From Halobaculum halobium (lineage in GTDB: Archaea; Halobacteriota; Halobacteria; Halobacteriales; Haloferacaceae): DNA of 64,000 bases. Every line of letters starts with the position of its first letter. Positions within the stretch are counted from its first letter, which is position 1. The stretch covers positions 1,674,001 through 1,738,000 of the forward strand of contig NZ_CP126158.1 in the NCBI RefSeq assembly GCF_030127145.1, in the 5' to 3' direction. Positions 1 through 12,108 of this stretch are shown piece by piece. A model generated the notes under the pieces. The model did not search any database. It saw only the letters and a program-made list of their open reading frames with translations, and was not told the DNA's origin. Position numbers and translations under genes: made by a program.

Positions 1-3
1 TGA

Positions 4-52
4 CGAGAGACGCCGGAGGCGTCTCTCGAACCACGCTCGCCGCTGGCGAGCG
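4..52. repeat. Two tandem perfect hairpins
   Basis: Bases 4-14 pair perfectly with 18-28 (11 bp, 3-nt loop) and bases 34-41 pair with 45-52 (8 bp, 3-nt loop). They lie just past the 3' end of the minus-strand SDR gene. They could form a terminator-like or REP-like structure, but no U-tract follows, so the role is open. Confidence 0.6.
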
Positions 53-81
53 CGAGGAACCCCGAGGCGAAAAGAGGTTCA

Positions 82-786
82 TTAGAACTCCTCGACGTGC
101 GGCCGCAGGTCGAGTTCCAGCGTCCACGCGCTTCGGTCCTGCTGGACGAGGTGCCAGTAGCTGTCGGCGATCGCATCCGGATCGAGGTACTCCTCGGGTG
201 GTTCGGTCTCCACCGTGGGACCGAGGATGCCGCCGTCGATCACGACGTGCGCGACGTGGACCCCTTCGGGGCCGAGTTCCCTCGCCATCGACTCCGCCAG
301 CCCCCGGGAGCCGAACTTTGCCATGGAGAACCCGACGGCGCCCTCGCGCCCGCGCACGGACGTGGTCGCGCCCGTGAAGATGATGGTGCCGCCGCGCTCG
401 TCGGCCGGCCGATCCTCGCCGAGCATGTCGCCGACGGCCGCCTGCGAGCACAGGAAGTCCGCGCGCGGCCCGACCTCGTACGCGCGGTCGAACGCGTCCA
501 GCGAGGTGTCGCGCACCCCCGTCCACGACGCGGCGCTGGCGTGGTTCACGAGCACGTCGACGGGGGCGAGTTCGTCGCGAACGCGGTCGAACGCCGTCGC
601 GATGTCGCTCGGATCCGACAGGTCCGTCGCAACGCCGACGGCCTCCGTCGGGAGATCCGCCGCCAGTTCGTCGAGGTAGCCGCCGCTGCGCGCGAGCAGT
701 CCGAGGTCGCACCCCTCGGCGGCGAAGCGCCGCGCGATCGACTCGCCGAGTCCCGGACCGACACCCGCGATAACTGCCGTTGTCAC
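82..786 (-). CDS. Atypical short-chain dehydrogenase/reductase
   Basis: Rossmann-fold SDR of 234 aa from the GTG at 786. The cofactor motif GVGPGLG is at residues 8-14 and an NHAS variant of the NNAG motif at 81-84. The active-site YxxxK is FSMAK (153-157), so the catalytic Tyr is Phe. The end, with SYWHL and ELDLRP, matches a known divergent SDR subfamily that also lacks this Tyr. A TATA-like ttatg about 25 nt upstream supports the GTG over an ATG at 813. The substrate cannot be told. It is divergent from valS. Confidence 0.85.
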   Translation of the reverse strand: MTTAVIAGVGPGLGESIARRFAAEGCDLGLLARSGGYLDELAADLPTEAVGVATDLSDPSDIATAFDRVRDELAPVDVLVNHASAASWTGVRDTSLDAFDRAYEVGPRADFLCSQAAVGDMLGEDRPADERGGTIIFTGATTSVRGREGAVGFSMAKFGSRGLAESMARELGPEGVHVAHVVIDGGILGPTVETEPPEEYLDPDAIADSYWHLVQQDRSAWTLELDLRPHVEEF

Positions 787-948
787 AGGGCACGGGTCGG
801 GCGGGCCGGGCATAACCGTTGGCCGGCCGTCGGCGTCGCTTCCGCGGTACCGGACGTCGTCGCCGCGGATCCACGGCCCTCTCGGGCGTGTCACGCCTCC
901 CCTGACAACCGAGGCGCTTAACAGTCGTTCGGGGAAAGTACGGGTGAC

Positions 949-3606
949 ATGCCCAGTGGGGATTACGACCCGGAGACCACAGAGCCCGAGTGGCAGCGGC
1001 GCTGGGTCGACCAGGAGACGTACGCGTACGACGAGGAGGCCGCGACCGATCCGAACACCGTCTTCTCCATCGATTCCCCGCCGCCGACGGTATCCGGCGA
1101 CCTCCACATGGGCCACCTGTACGGCTTTACCCTGCAGGACTTCGTCGCCCGCTTCGAGCGGATGAACGGCGAGACGACGTTCTTCCCGTTCGGCTACGAC
1201 GACAACGGCATCGCCTCAGAGCGGCTCACCGAAGACGAACTCGACATCCGCCACCAGGACTTCGAGCGCCGGGAGTTCCAGCGCAAGTGCCGCGAGGTGT
1301 GCGCTAACTACGAGGAGCAGTTCACCGAGAACATCCAGGGGCTGGGCGTCTCTGTCGACTGGAATCACACCTACCAGACGATCGAGCCGCGCACCCAGCG
1401 CATCTCGCAGCTCTCCTTTATCGACCTGTACGAGCAGGGCCGGGAGTACCGCGAGAAGGCGCCCGCGATCTGGTGTCCCGAGTGCGAGACGGCCATCTCG
1501 CAGGTCGAGACCGAAGACGATGAGCAGGACAGCCACTTCCACGACATCGCGTTCTCGGTTGCCGGAAGCGACGAGGACTTCACCATCTCGACGACGCGCC
1601 CGGAACTGCTTCCGGCGTGCGTCGCCGTCTTCGTCCACCCCGACGACGACGAGAACCAGCACCTCGTCGGCGAGTCCGCGGAGATCCCGCTGTTCGGTCA
1701 CGAGGTCCCGATCCTCGCGGACGAGAGCGTCGACATGGAGACCGGCTCGGGGATCGTCATGTGCTGTACGTTCGGCGACCAGAACGACATCGAGTGGTAC
1801 CAGATCCACGACCTGGACCTCCGCGTTGCCATCGACGAGTCCGGCCACATGACCGAGGTCGCCGAGGGGTACGAGGGGCTGCACTCCGCCGAGGCCGGCG
1901 AGGCCATCGTCGAGGACCTCGACGACGCCGGCGCGCTGCTGGACCGTCGCGCGATCACCCACACGGTGAACGTCCACGAGCGCTGCGGGACGAGCGTCGA
2001 GTTCCTCGTCACAGAGCAGTGGTACATCGAACTGCTCGACAAGGCCGACGAGTACCTCGAGGCCGGTCGGGAGATGGAGTGGTTCCCCGAGAAGATGTTC
2101 ACCCGATACGAGCACTGGGTCGAGGGCCTCCAGTGGGACTGGCTCATCTCTCGCCAGCGCTCCTCGGGGATCCCGTTCCCCGTCTGGTACTGCGCCGAGT
2201 GCGACGAGGAGATCATCGCCGAGAAGGCCGATCTCCCGGTCGACCCGCTGTCGGACGACCCGCCGGTCGACGCCTGTCCGGCGTGCGGCCACGACGAGTT
2301 CGCTCCCGAGGACGACGTGCTTGACACGTGGGCCACCTCCAGCCTGACGCCGCTCATCAACGCCGGCTGGGACTGGGACGACGAGGCGGAGGCGTTCACG
2401 ATGGAGCACCCGGAGCTGTACCAGTTCGACATGCGCCCGCAGGGCCACGACATCATCAGCTTCTGGCTGTTCCACACGGTCGTCAAGTGCTACGAGCACA
2501 CCGGGGAGGTTCCGTTCGACGAGACGCTCATCAACGGGATGGTGCTCGACGAGAACCGCGAGGCGATGTCGAAATCGAAGGGGAACGTCGTCCTTCCGCG
2601 GGAGGTGCTCGCCGAGTACCCCGTCGACGCCGCGCGCTTCTGGGCCGCCGGCTCCGCCATCGGCGACGACCTCCCGTACAACGAGAAGGGACTGCGCGCC
2701 GGCGAGAAACTGCTGCAGAAGCTGTGGAACGCGTCGAAGCTCGTCGAGTCGCTCGTCGGTGACGGGGCATCCGACGCTCGACCCGACCTCGACCACGGCG
2801 ACCTCCGGGAGCTCGACCGCTGGCTGCTCGCCGAGCTGGACGACCTCACCGAGACGCTCACTGGGCAACTCGAGCGCCGGGAGTTCTCCAAGGCGCGCGA
2901 CGACCTGCGCGGTTTCTTCTGGCACACGTTCTGCGACGACTACCTGGAGGTCGCGAAGACCCGCGTCCGGGAGGCCGAGGACGACGACCCCGCAGCCAGA
3001 TACACGCTGTCGGTCGCCCACGAGCGCTTCCTGAAGCTGTTCGCCCCGATGCTGGCACACGTCAGCGAGGAACTGTGGCAGGACATGTACGCCGAGGAGC
3101 GCGCGGGCGACGACTTCGACTCGATCCACCTGCGCGATTGGCCCGAGCCGCTGGGCGTCGATGCCGACCACGAAGCCGGCGTCGCCGCGATGTCGGTCGT
3201 CGGCGCGCTCCGGCGCTACAAGAGCGAGCGCGGCCTCCCGCTTAACGCCGCCATCGACCGCGTCGAGGTGTACGGCGAGGGTGAGCTGATCGCGTTCGCC
3301 GACGACGTTCGCGGCGTGATGAACGTCGGGGAACTGACCGTGCTCGACGAGGAGCCCGAGGTCGAGTCGGTGATCACGGGGATCGATCTCGACTACGCGC
3401 AGGTCGGCCCGCAGTACGGCGAGCAGGTCGGCGACATCGAGGCCGCGCTCGCGACCGAGGACTACGAGATCGTCGACGGGAAGCTCCACGTCGCCGGCGA
3501 GTCGCTCGGCGCGGACCTCTTCGAGGTTGAGCGCGAACGCCGCTACTCCGGCACCGGCGAGCTACTCCAGCCGGAGGACGCGGTCGTCATCGTCCACGAC
3601 GACTAG
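949..3606 (+). CDS. valS: Valyl-tRNA synthetase
   Basis: Class I aminoacyl-tRNA synthetase of 885 aa that charges tRNA-Val in the cytoplasm. The HIGH signature appears as HMGH (53-56) and KMSKS as AMSKS (539-543). CPEC, CAEC and CPAC pairs suggest zinc-binding inserts, and an editing domain lies between the catalytic halves. Length is normal for the archaeal enzyme. A gcttaaca TATA-like box near 917-924 is about 29 nt before the ATG, so the transcript is probably leaderless. Two small membrane-protein genes follow on the same strand. Confidence 0.97.
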   Translation: MPSGDYDPETTEPEWQRRWVDQETYAYDEEAATDPNTVFSIDSPPPTVSGDLHMGHLYGFTLQDFVARFERMNGETTFFPFGYDDNGIASERLTEDELDIRHQDFERREFQRKCREVCANYEEQFTENIQGLGVSVDWNHTYQTIEPRTQRISQLSFIDLYEQGREYREKAPAIWCPECETAISQVETEDDEQDSHFHDIAFSVAGSDEDFTISTTRPELLPACVAVFVHPDDDENQHLVGESAEIPLFGHEVPILADESVDMETGSGIVMCCTFGDQNDIEWYQIHDLDLRVAIDESGHMTEVAEGYEGLHSAEAGEAIVEDLDDAGALLDRRAITHTVNVHERCGTSVEFLVTEQWYIELLDKADEYLEAGREMEWFPEKMFTRYEHWVEGLQWDWLISRQRSSGIPFPVWYCAECDEEIIAEKADLPVDPLSDDPPVDACPACGHDEFAPEDDVLDTWATSSLTPLINAGWDWDDEAEAFTMEHPELYQFDMRPQGHDIISFWLFHTVVKCYEHTGEVPFDETLINGMVLDENREAMSKSKGNVVLPREVLAEYPVDAARFWAAGSAIGDDLPYNEKGLRAGEKLLQKLWNASKLVESLVGDGASDARPDLDHGDLRELDRWLLAELDDLTETLTGQLERREFSKARDDLRGFFWHTFCDDYLEVAKTRVREAEDDDPAARYTLSVAHERFLKLFAPMLAHVSEELWQDMYAEERAGDDFDSIHLRDWPEPLGVDADHEAGVAAMSVVGALRRYKSERGLPLNAAIDRVEVYGEGELIAFADDVRGVMNVGELTVLDEEPEVESVITGIDLDYAQVGPQYGEQVGDIEAALATEDYEIVDGKLHVAGESLGADLFEVERERRYSGTGELLQPEDAVVIVHDD

Positions 3607-3661
3607 AGAGCGCGCTCGCGTCGACCCCAACCGTCTTCTCGCCGCGGCCGGACCTCCACCC

Positions 3662-3931
3662 GTGAACAGACGTGCCCTCTCGCTGGGTGGCTTCGTTGCC
3701 GCCGGCGTCTCACAGACTCTCCTCGGCGTCGCCATGTACGCGAGCGGCGACACTCCCGCGAACCCGCTGTTCTCGGTGCTCGGCGGGGCGGTGGTTGCGG
3801 GCGTGTTCGCCCGCGCGCTCCTCCGCGGTGACGACCTGAACGGCCTCGCGACCCGCCCGCTGTTCGTCGCTGTCGGCGTCGCCGCCGGGATCGTCTCGAT
3901 CGTGCTCACCGCGGGGGTGCTTGTCGGGTGA
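3662..3931 (+). CDS. Small membrane protein, paralogue A
   Basis: An 89-aa protein starting at GTG 3662, 55 nt after valS. It has about three hydrophobic stretches separated by short loops and a central RGDDLNG segment. I do not recognise the family. It is clearly related to the next gene: both share an LSLGGF opening, a GV-Q motif, RG-DLNG and RP-F--VGVA-G. The stop TGA overlaps the next GTG start by 4 bp, so translation is likely coupled. Function unknown. Confidence 0.8.
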   Translation: MNRRALSLGGFVAAGVSQTLLGVAMYASGDTPANPLFSVLGGAVVAGVFARALLRGDDLNGLATRPLFVAVGVAAGIVSIVLTAGVLVG

Positions 3932-4200
3932 ATGCGGACGTGCGCGTCCTCTCGCTTGGCGGCTTCACACTCTCTGGCGTCTGTCAGATCGCACTCGCTG
4001 GGGTCGAGTTCGCCGGCGGCGCGCTCGTCGACGCCGGACTCTCCGCGCTCGTCGGCCTCGGTGTCCTGTGGATCTTCGGCCGCCCGCTGGTCCGCGGAGG
4101 CGACCTCAACGGGGTGGCTTCCCGTCCCATCTTCGCCATCGTCGGCGTCGCCCTCGGACTGGTCTCGGCGGCGGTCCTGTTGTACACGCTCGCCGGCTGA
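3928..4200 (+). CDS. Small membrane protein, paralogue B
   Basis: A 90-aa protein with GTG start inside the stop region of its upstream paralogue (GTGA overlap). It has three predicted hydrophobic segments and the loop RGGDLNGVASRP, matching RGDDLNGLATRP of paralogue A. The two genes look like a tandem duplication and may form a heteromer. No domain recognised. The gene ends 29 bp before the convergent pyrD gene. Confidence 0.8.
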   Translation: MNADVRVLSLGGFTLSGVCQIALAGVEFAGGALVDAGLSALVGLGVLWIFGRPLVRGGDLNGVASRPIFAIVGVALGLVSAAVLLYTLAG

Positions 4201-4229
4201 TCGACCGCACGTCCCGTCTGACCCGACGC

Positions 4230-5285
4230 TTACAGGTCCGCGCCGACCGCGTCGGCGACGGAGTCGAACCCGTCCCGTTCGAGCAACTCCAGCAGCCCTT
4301 CGTTGATCTCGCGCGCGAGACTCGGTCCTTCGTAGACGAGTCCGGTGTACAGCTGGACGAGACTCGCACCGCTTTTGATCTTCGCGTACGCGCCCGCGGC
4401 GTCGGAGACGCCGCCGACGCCGACCACCGGCACGTCCGTGCGCTCGGCGATGAACCGGACCATGCCAGTGGCGCGTTCCTCGATCGGCTTGCCCGAGAGA
4501 CCGCCCCGCTCGGCCTGTCGCGGGCTCCGGAGCGTCTCCGGGCGTTCGGTGGTGGTGTTCGTCGCGATGACCCCGTCGAGCTCCAGGTCGTCGACGACCG
4601 CGAGCGCCTCCTCGATCGCCGGCTCGGGCAGATCCGGGGAGAATTTCACGAGCAGCGGATCGGCGCCGGCGTCGGAGAGCGTGCCGAGAATCTGTTCCAG
4701 CGAGTCGCGGTTCTGGAGGGATCGGAGCCCGGGCGTGTTCGGGGAAGAGACGTTGACCGCGACGTAGTCCGCGTGCGCACCCACGCGCTCGTAGGTGTAC
4801 AGGTAGTCGTCGGCCGCTTCAGCCAGCGGCGTGGCCTTCGACTTCCCGATGTTGACACCGAGGGGGACCTCCGGCGCGGGCTCGCGGTCGAGGCGGTCGC
4901 CGACGCGGTCGGCCCCGTCGTTGTTGAAGCCCATGCGGTTGACGATGGCCTCGTCCTCGCGCAGGCGGAACATCCGCGGACGGGGATTTCCGGGCTGGCG
5001 CTCGGCAGTGACCCCGCCGACCTCGACGTGACCGAAGCCGAGCGCGGCGAGCGCGCGCGGGACGCGGGCGTTCTTGTCGAAGCCGGCAGCGACGCCGACG
5101 GGCGTGGGGAAGTCGACGCCGAACGCGTCCGTCTCCAGTCGCTCGTCGCCGACGGCGTATCGATCGCGGAGAAGCGATTGGATCGGCGTTCCCTGGACCG
5201 CCCGCAACAGTCGTTGGGTGGCCTCGTGGGCGGTTTCGGCGGGGAGTGCGTACAGCGCCGGCTTCGCGAAGTCGTATGCCCTCAT
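4230..5285 (-). CDS. pyrD: Dihydroorotate dehydrogenase (quinone), class 2
   Basis: Oxidises dihydroorotate to orotate in pyrimidine synthesis, using FMN and passing electrons to quinone at the membrane. Class 2 features are an N-terminal helical extension (MRAYDFAKPALYALP), AAGFDKNA for FMN, and NVSSPNTPGL with the catalytic Ser of class 2 rather than the Cys of class 1. The start at 5285 gives 351 aa, normal for the class; a longer start at 5339 adds an unlikely 18-residue tail. The AbrB-like gene lies 60 bp upstream on the same strand. Confidence 0.95.
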   Translation of the reverse strand: MRAYDFAKPALYALPAETAHEATQRLLRAVQGTPIQSLLRDRYAVGDERLETDAFGVDFPTPVGVAAGFDKNARVPRALAALGFGHVEVGGVTAERQPGNPRPRMFRLREDEAIVNRMGFNNDGADRVGDRLDREPAPEVPLGVNIGKSKATPLAEAADDYLYTYERVGAHADYVAVNVSSPNTPGLRSLQNRDSLEQILGTLSDAGADPLLVKFSPDLPEPAIEEALAVVDDLELDGVIATNTTTERPETLRSPRQAERGGLSGKPIEERATGMVRFIAERTDVPVVGVGGVSDAAGAYAKIKSGASLVQLYTGLVYEGPSLAREINEGLLELLERDGFDSVADAVGADL

Positions 5286-5345
5286 TGCGGTACTTGGCCG
5301 TGTCTCAGACCGGGCAGACTCTTGAACTGCGGGGATCACCCGGTG

Positions 5346-5543
5346 TCAGAAGTCGTGTTCTACCTCGTCGGGGTCCGCTTTCTGGATAATGATCTTGCCG
5401 TCTCGGACGCGAACGAACACCTCGTCACCGATCTCCATGCCGGCGACTGCGAGCTCGTCCTCGTGCAGGTTCACGTGGACGTTGTGGTACTCGCCGTTCT
5501 CGTCTTTGGCGCCACTCGGGCTGAGCGTCTTCTTCCGGACCAT
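5346..5543 (-). CDS. AbrB/SpoVT-like small protein
   Basis: A 65-aa protein. The segment VNLHEDELAVAGMEIGDEVF followed by VRVRDGKIIIQKA has the pattern of a swapped-hairpin AbrB/SpoVT domain, which usually binds DNA as a dimer. Start at ATG 5543 is preferred over GTG 5579 because a cttatg TATA-like element at about 5580-5587 would place the transcript start near 5553. It may be co-transcribed with pyrD. Its target is unknown. Confidence 0.7.
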   Translation of the reverse strand: MVRKKTLSPSGAKDENGEYHNVHVNLHEDELAVAGMEIGDEVFVRVRDGKIIIQKADPDEVEHDF

Positions 5544-5763
5544 CGCCTTCGGTATCCCGTGAGTCCCCCGACGAGACACATAAGTGTTGTTTACGGTTGC
5601 CCCCGTCTGATCCGGCGGAACACGTCAGCCACCGCTGTCGATCTGTGCCCTGATTCGGCCCGCATTCGGGACCGAAACGAACCGGGGCGTCGCCTCCGAG
5701 GATGCGGGTTGGGACTATCGGGACATATGAATCTTTCTCCCCAGGTGGGGTAATTTCCCCGAT

Positions 5764-5773
5764 ACGTTTATCA
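5764..5773 (+). promoter_or_regulatory. TATA box of the MC1 gene
   Basis: The AT-rich element gtttatca at 5766-5773 stands in a GC-rich background. A start of transcription 25-27 nt downstream falls near 5795, giving a short leader of about 15 nt that carries the GGAGG site. Confidence 0.65.
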
Positions 5774-5796
5774 TACAGTGTGTGTTCGCTTCACAC

Positions 5797-5801
5797 GGAG
5801 G
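5797..5801 (+). promoter_or_regulatory. Shine-Dalgarno site of MC1
   Basis: GGAGG ends 9 nt before the ATG at 5811 and is complementary to the cctcc at the 16S 3' end (8167-8171). Strong SD sites are rare among genes in this window, and this one decides the MC1 start. Confidence 0.75.
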
Positions 5802-5810
5802 CGAAAAACC

Positions 5811-6119
5811 ATGGTACGTGAGGACGGTAAGCGGAACTTCGCGCTACGCGAGGGCGACGGCACCGAGGAGAGCGTCTTCTCAGGCAACACGCCGCGACAG
5901 GCGGCGCTGAAGGCCGCCCGCCGGCTCGAACCGGCGAGCTCTGAGGACGCGGCCGAACGCGTCGAACTCCGGCTCCGAGAGAAAGGGACCGACAAAGTCC
6001 ACATCTACGAGGGGTGGTCCTGGCGGGAGTCCGCACCGGACAACAAGCCCGACTGGATGCCCAACGAGATCACCGAAGCGAACGTGTCGAAAAAGGGCAT
6101 CGAGCACCTCGAGAGCTGA
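5811..6119 (+). CDS. Chromosomal protein MC1
   Basis: A 102-aa archaeal chromatin protein that binds and bends DNA as a monomer. The sequence is typical MC1: REDGKRNFALREGDGTEESV at the N terminus, then SGNTPRQAALKAARRL, a KVHIYEGWSW segment and a KPDWMP loop near the C terminus. The start at 5811 follows a GGAGG site; a longer in-frame reading from 5778 has no such support. It lies directly upstream of the rRNA operon. High expression is expected, in keeping with the TATA box plus SD. Confidence 0.95.
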   Translation: MVREDGKRNFALREGDGTEESVFSGNTPRQAALKAARRLEPASSEDAAERVELRLREKGTDKVHIYEGWSWRESAPDNKPDWMPNEITEANVSKKGIEHLES

Positions 6120-6292
6120 TTCGCGCGTTGTCCGTTCTTTGGAACATCGGCTCGCTAGTGGGAACGCCGCCGATCTGCGACGGTGCTTCAGGTCGGCACG
6201 TCCGTGCCCTTCGAATCTGACCGCGACGATTGTCGTACACGGTTGTTCAGGATAGCGGGCCGTGAAACCGCATGACGTGGCGGTGGCGAGAC
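6120..6292. other. Intergenic region before the rRNA promoters
   Basis: No coding potential seen. A short hairpin (ggcac / gtgcc) near 6195-6209 may help end MC1 transcription. Together with the promoters and leader this makes 580 gene-free bases up to 16S. Confidence 0.5.
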
Positions 6293-6334
6293 GACGGCCT
6301 TTTATGTTCCCCTGCCATTCGAAGAAATGCGAAG
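6293..6334 (+). promoter_or_regulatory. rRNA operon promoter P1
   Basis: cgacggccttttatg (6292-6306) gives a TATA element, and the repeat gaaatgcgaag (6324-6334) sits where transcription should begin. The same pairing of elements recurs at P2. It matches the haloarchaeal rRNA promoter pattern in which TGCGAA marks the start. Confidence 0.85.
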
Positions 6335-6362
6335 GTCGCACGGGACGCCCCGGGCGACACGG

Positions 6363-6383
6363 CACACCCTTCTGGGGTGTGTC
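6363..6383. other. Hairpin between P1 and P2
   Basis: cacaccc and gggtgtg form a 7-bp stem around a short loop between the two rRNA promoters. It may be an RNA structure in P1 transcripts; no function is known to me. Confidence 0.4.
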
Positions 6384-6393
6384 GAAGTTCGTT

Positions 6394-6437
6394 CCGACGG
6401 CCTTATGAACGGCAACGGCCTCGGATGAAATGCGAAG
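6394..6437 (+). promoter_or_regulatory. rRNA operon promoter P2
   Basis: cgacggccttatg (6395-6407) followed by gatgaaatgcgaag (6424-6437). It repeats P1 about 102 bp downstream: same cgacggcct upstream part, same TATA-type core and same gaaatgcgaag start region. Confidence 0.85.
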
Positions 6438-6586
6438 ACACGACGCGAGTCGAGGTGGTTCAAACCCACCGCGGTTCGCCTCGTCAACCTGCTTCGAAGG
6501 GGTTAAGTCCCCACGCGAAGTACGTTGATATCCGCAAGAGATGAGGATTCCGCCCCTGCGGTCCGCCGCAAGACGGTATCTGATGT

Positions 6587-6617
6587 GAGCCTCGATAGTT
6601 CGGTGTCACCCGATCGG
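6587..6617 (+). other. 16S processing stem, 5' strand (BHB)
   Basis: Bases 6587-6601 pair with 8242-8256, ggtg (6602-6605) pairs with cacc (8235-8238), and 6609-6617 pairs with 8226-8234. The tca at 6606-6608 is one 3-nt bulge. This is the canonical bulge-helix-bulge cut by the archaeal splicing endonuclease to free pre-16S. Confidence 0.95.
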
Positions 6618-6645
6618 TGTCGCCGAACATGGACCACGCAATGGT

Positions 6646-6670
6646 GAAGTCACGCTTTGCGCGTGACTTC
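6646..6670 (+). other. Leader hairpin before 16S
   Basis: Perfect 10-bp stem (6646-6655 with 6661-6670) with a 5-nt loop, about 30 nt before the mature 16S 5' end. A smaller hairpin follows at 6681-6696. Probably part of the pre-rRNA fold. Confidence 0.7.
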
Positions 6671-6700
6671 CCGCCACCCCCTCCCTTCACGGGGAGGAAC

Positions 6701-8172
<1,472 letters not shown>

Positions 8173-8225
8173 CAGATCGAGACCAGGCCGACGCGCCTGG
8201 CTCACCTTTCGGTCCGTTCCCGACG

Positions 8226-8256
8226 CCGATCGGGCACCTTCGAACTATCGAGGCTC
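8226..8256 (+). other. 16S processing stem, 3' strand (BHB)
   Basis: Partner of 6587-6617. The order is ccgatcggg, cacc (central 4-bp helix), bulge ttc (8239-8241), then 15 nt that pair with the 5' strand. Confidence 0.95.
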
Positions 8257-8278
8257 GCTCACGCCCCCTGACGGGGGT

Positions 8279-8350
8279 GGGCCCATAGCTCAGTGGTAGA
8301 GTGCCTCCTTTGCAAGGAGGATGCCCTGGGTTCGAATCCCAGTGGGTCCA
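8279..8350 (+). tRNA. tRNA-Ala (TGC)
   Basis: 72 nt in the 16S-23S spacer, the usual place in euryarchaea. The acceptor stem 8279-8285 pairs with 8343-8349 with one G-U pair. The anticodon loop is TTTGCAA, so the anticodon is TGC. The T-arm is gggttcgaatccc and the discriminator is A. CCA is not encoded. Confidence 0.97.
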
Positions 8351-8379
8351 TGTCTTCGGGGTTCGTCGTGAACCGTGTG

Positions 8380-8410
8380 CCTTATACGGCAGACGGCGAT
8401 ACGATGAATC
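8380..8410 (+). promoter_or_regulatory. Putative internal rRNA promoter in the spacer
   Basis: ccttatac at 8380-8387 is followed by gatgaa starting 22 nt after the cttat core, the same spacing as in P2 (cttatg at 6402, gatgaa at 6424). Internal spacer promoters have been reported in some haloarchaeal rRNA operons. It could supply extra 23S-5S transcript. Not proven here. Confidence 0.55.
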
Positions 8411-8503
8411 CCGACGCAAGACCGATGCACCATTCCGCGAGAGCGGGAATGGGAAGGGTTGAGCACGCTCGCGTGACACCCACGTGACGTGCGATGACGA
8501 CCG

Positions 8504-8542
8504 TATGTACGTGCAATCCAGACGTCCACTGGACCCGTTCAC
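8504..8542 (+). other. 23S processing stem, 5' strand (BHB)
   Basis: Bases 8504-8521 pair with 11519-11536. acgt (8522-8525) pairs with gcgt (11512-11515, one G-U). cca (8526-8528) is a 3-nt bulge, and 8529-8542 pair with 11498-11511. This is a full bulge-helix-bulge motif for pre-23S release. Confidence 0.93.
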
Positions 8543-8567
8543 CGGGTCACAGTGTACCATCAGTCAA

Positions 8568-11483
<2,916 letters not shown>

Positions 11484-11497
11484 ATGCACTGGGACCC

Positions 11498-11536
11498 GTG
11501 AACGGGTCCAGGCGTTACCTGGATTGCACGTACATA
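11498..11536 (+). other. 23S processing stem, 3' strand (BHB)
   Basis: Partner of 8504-8542. It holds the second helix (11498-11511), central gcgt (11512-11515), bulge tac (11516-11518) and outer helix (11519-11536). Confidence 0.93.
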
Positions 11537-11590
11537 TCGGCCACAGACCGACGCAGGCACCTACATCGGATCATTCCCGATGGTCGGCCT

Positions 11591-11712
11591 TCGGGCGGCC
11601 ACAGCGGCGGGGCACCACCCGTACCCATCCCGAACACGGAAGTTAAGCCCGCCAGCGTTCCGGCAAGTCCTGGAGTGCGAGAGCCTCTGGAAACACCGGT
11701 TCGCCGCCCACC
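11591..11712 (+). rRNA. rrf: 5S ribosomal RNA
   Basis: About 122 nt. gggcggcc near the 5' end pairs with the ttcgccgccc region at the 3' end. The conserved cccgtacccatcccgaacac loop and the aagttaagcccgcc arm are present. Ends placed by comparison with haloarchaeal 5S; accurate to a few bases. Confidence 0.93.
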
Positions 11713-11728
11713 ACTCATACCCAACCCA

Positions 11729-11765
11729 CGCCCACCAGCGCACGCGCGCGCTGGTGGGCGTTTTT
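11729..11765 (+). terminator. rRNA operon terminator
   Basis: A stem of about 13 bp (cgcccaccagcgc with gcgctggtgggcg) is followed directly by a run of five T, 17 nt after 5S. This hairpin plus T-tract probably ends the rRNA transcript. Confidence 0.75.
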
Positions 11766-11909
11766 CATACTATCCCACCCTCTCCAGTCCTCCCCACCTC
11801 TCTCTCTCTCAGCTCACCTGTTCGTTTTCTCTCTCAGTATCCATCTCCCAGATCGAAGAGTGGCTACGCCGGTCGGTACCTCGGACCGTCTCACAGGCGG
11901 ATCCGCTAC

Positions 11910-11917
11910 ACTTAACC
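11910..11917 (+). promoter_or_regulatory. TATA box of tRNA-Cys
   Basis: acttaacc stands about 28 nt before the tRNA 5' end and after the 5S terminator, so tRNA-Cys probably has its own promoter. Confidence 0.55.
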
Positions 11918-11942
11918 GCCTCACACGACATCTCACGGTTGC

Positions 11943-12018
11943 GCCAAGGTGGCAGAGTCTGGTCATACGCATCTCCCTGCAGAGGAGAACCACGCCGGTT
12001 CAAATCCGGCCCTTGGCT
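11943..12018 (+). tRNA. tRNA-Cys (GCA)
   Basis: 76 nt. Acceptor GCCAAGG pairs with CCTTGGC (12011-12017). The anticodon loop is CTGCAGA, anticodon GCA. The discriminator base is T, as expected for Cys. It lies distal to 5S, a common arrangement in haloarchaeal rRNA operons. No intron. Confidence 0.96.
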
Positions 12019-12108
12019 TTCTTGATACCGAACACGTGACGGCGTCTCAGTCCCGACTGTGTCACCCGAAAGAAAACGGTTAAACTCCGGGCGACCCGTG
12101 GCTGACGT

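Noticed and set aside
1216-3489. A 757-codon open frame on the minus strand
   Set aside because: It is antisense to valS, which has full motifs. Long open antisense frames are expected at this GC content, and its Val/Leu/Arg-rich product has no domain.
3921-5753. A 610-codon plus-strand frame
   Set aside because: It is antisense to pyrD and the AbrB-like gene; composition is Arg-rich with no motif.
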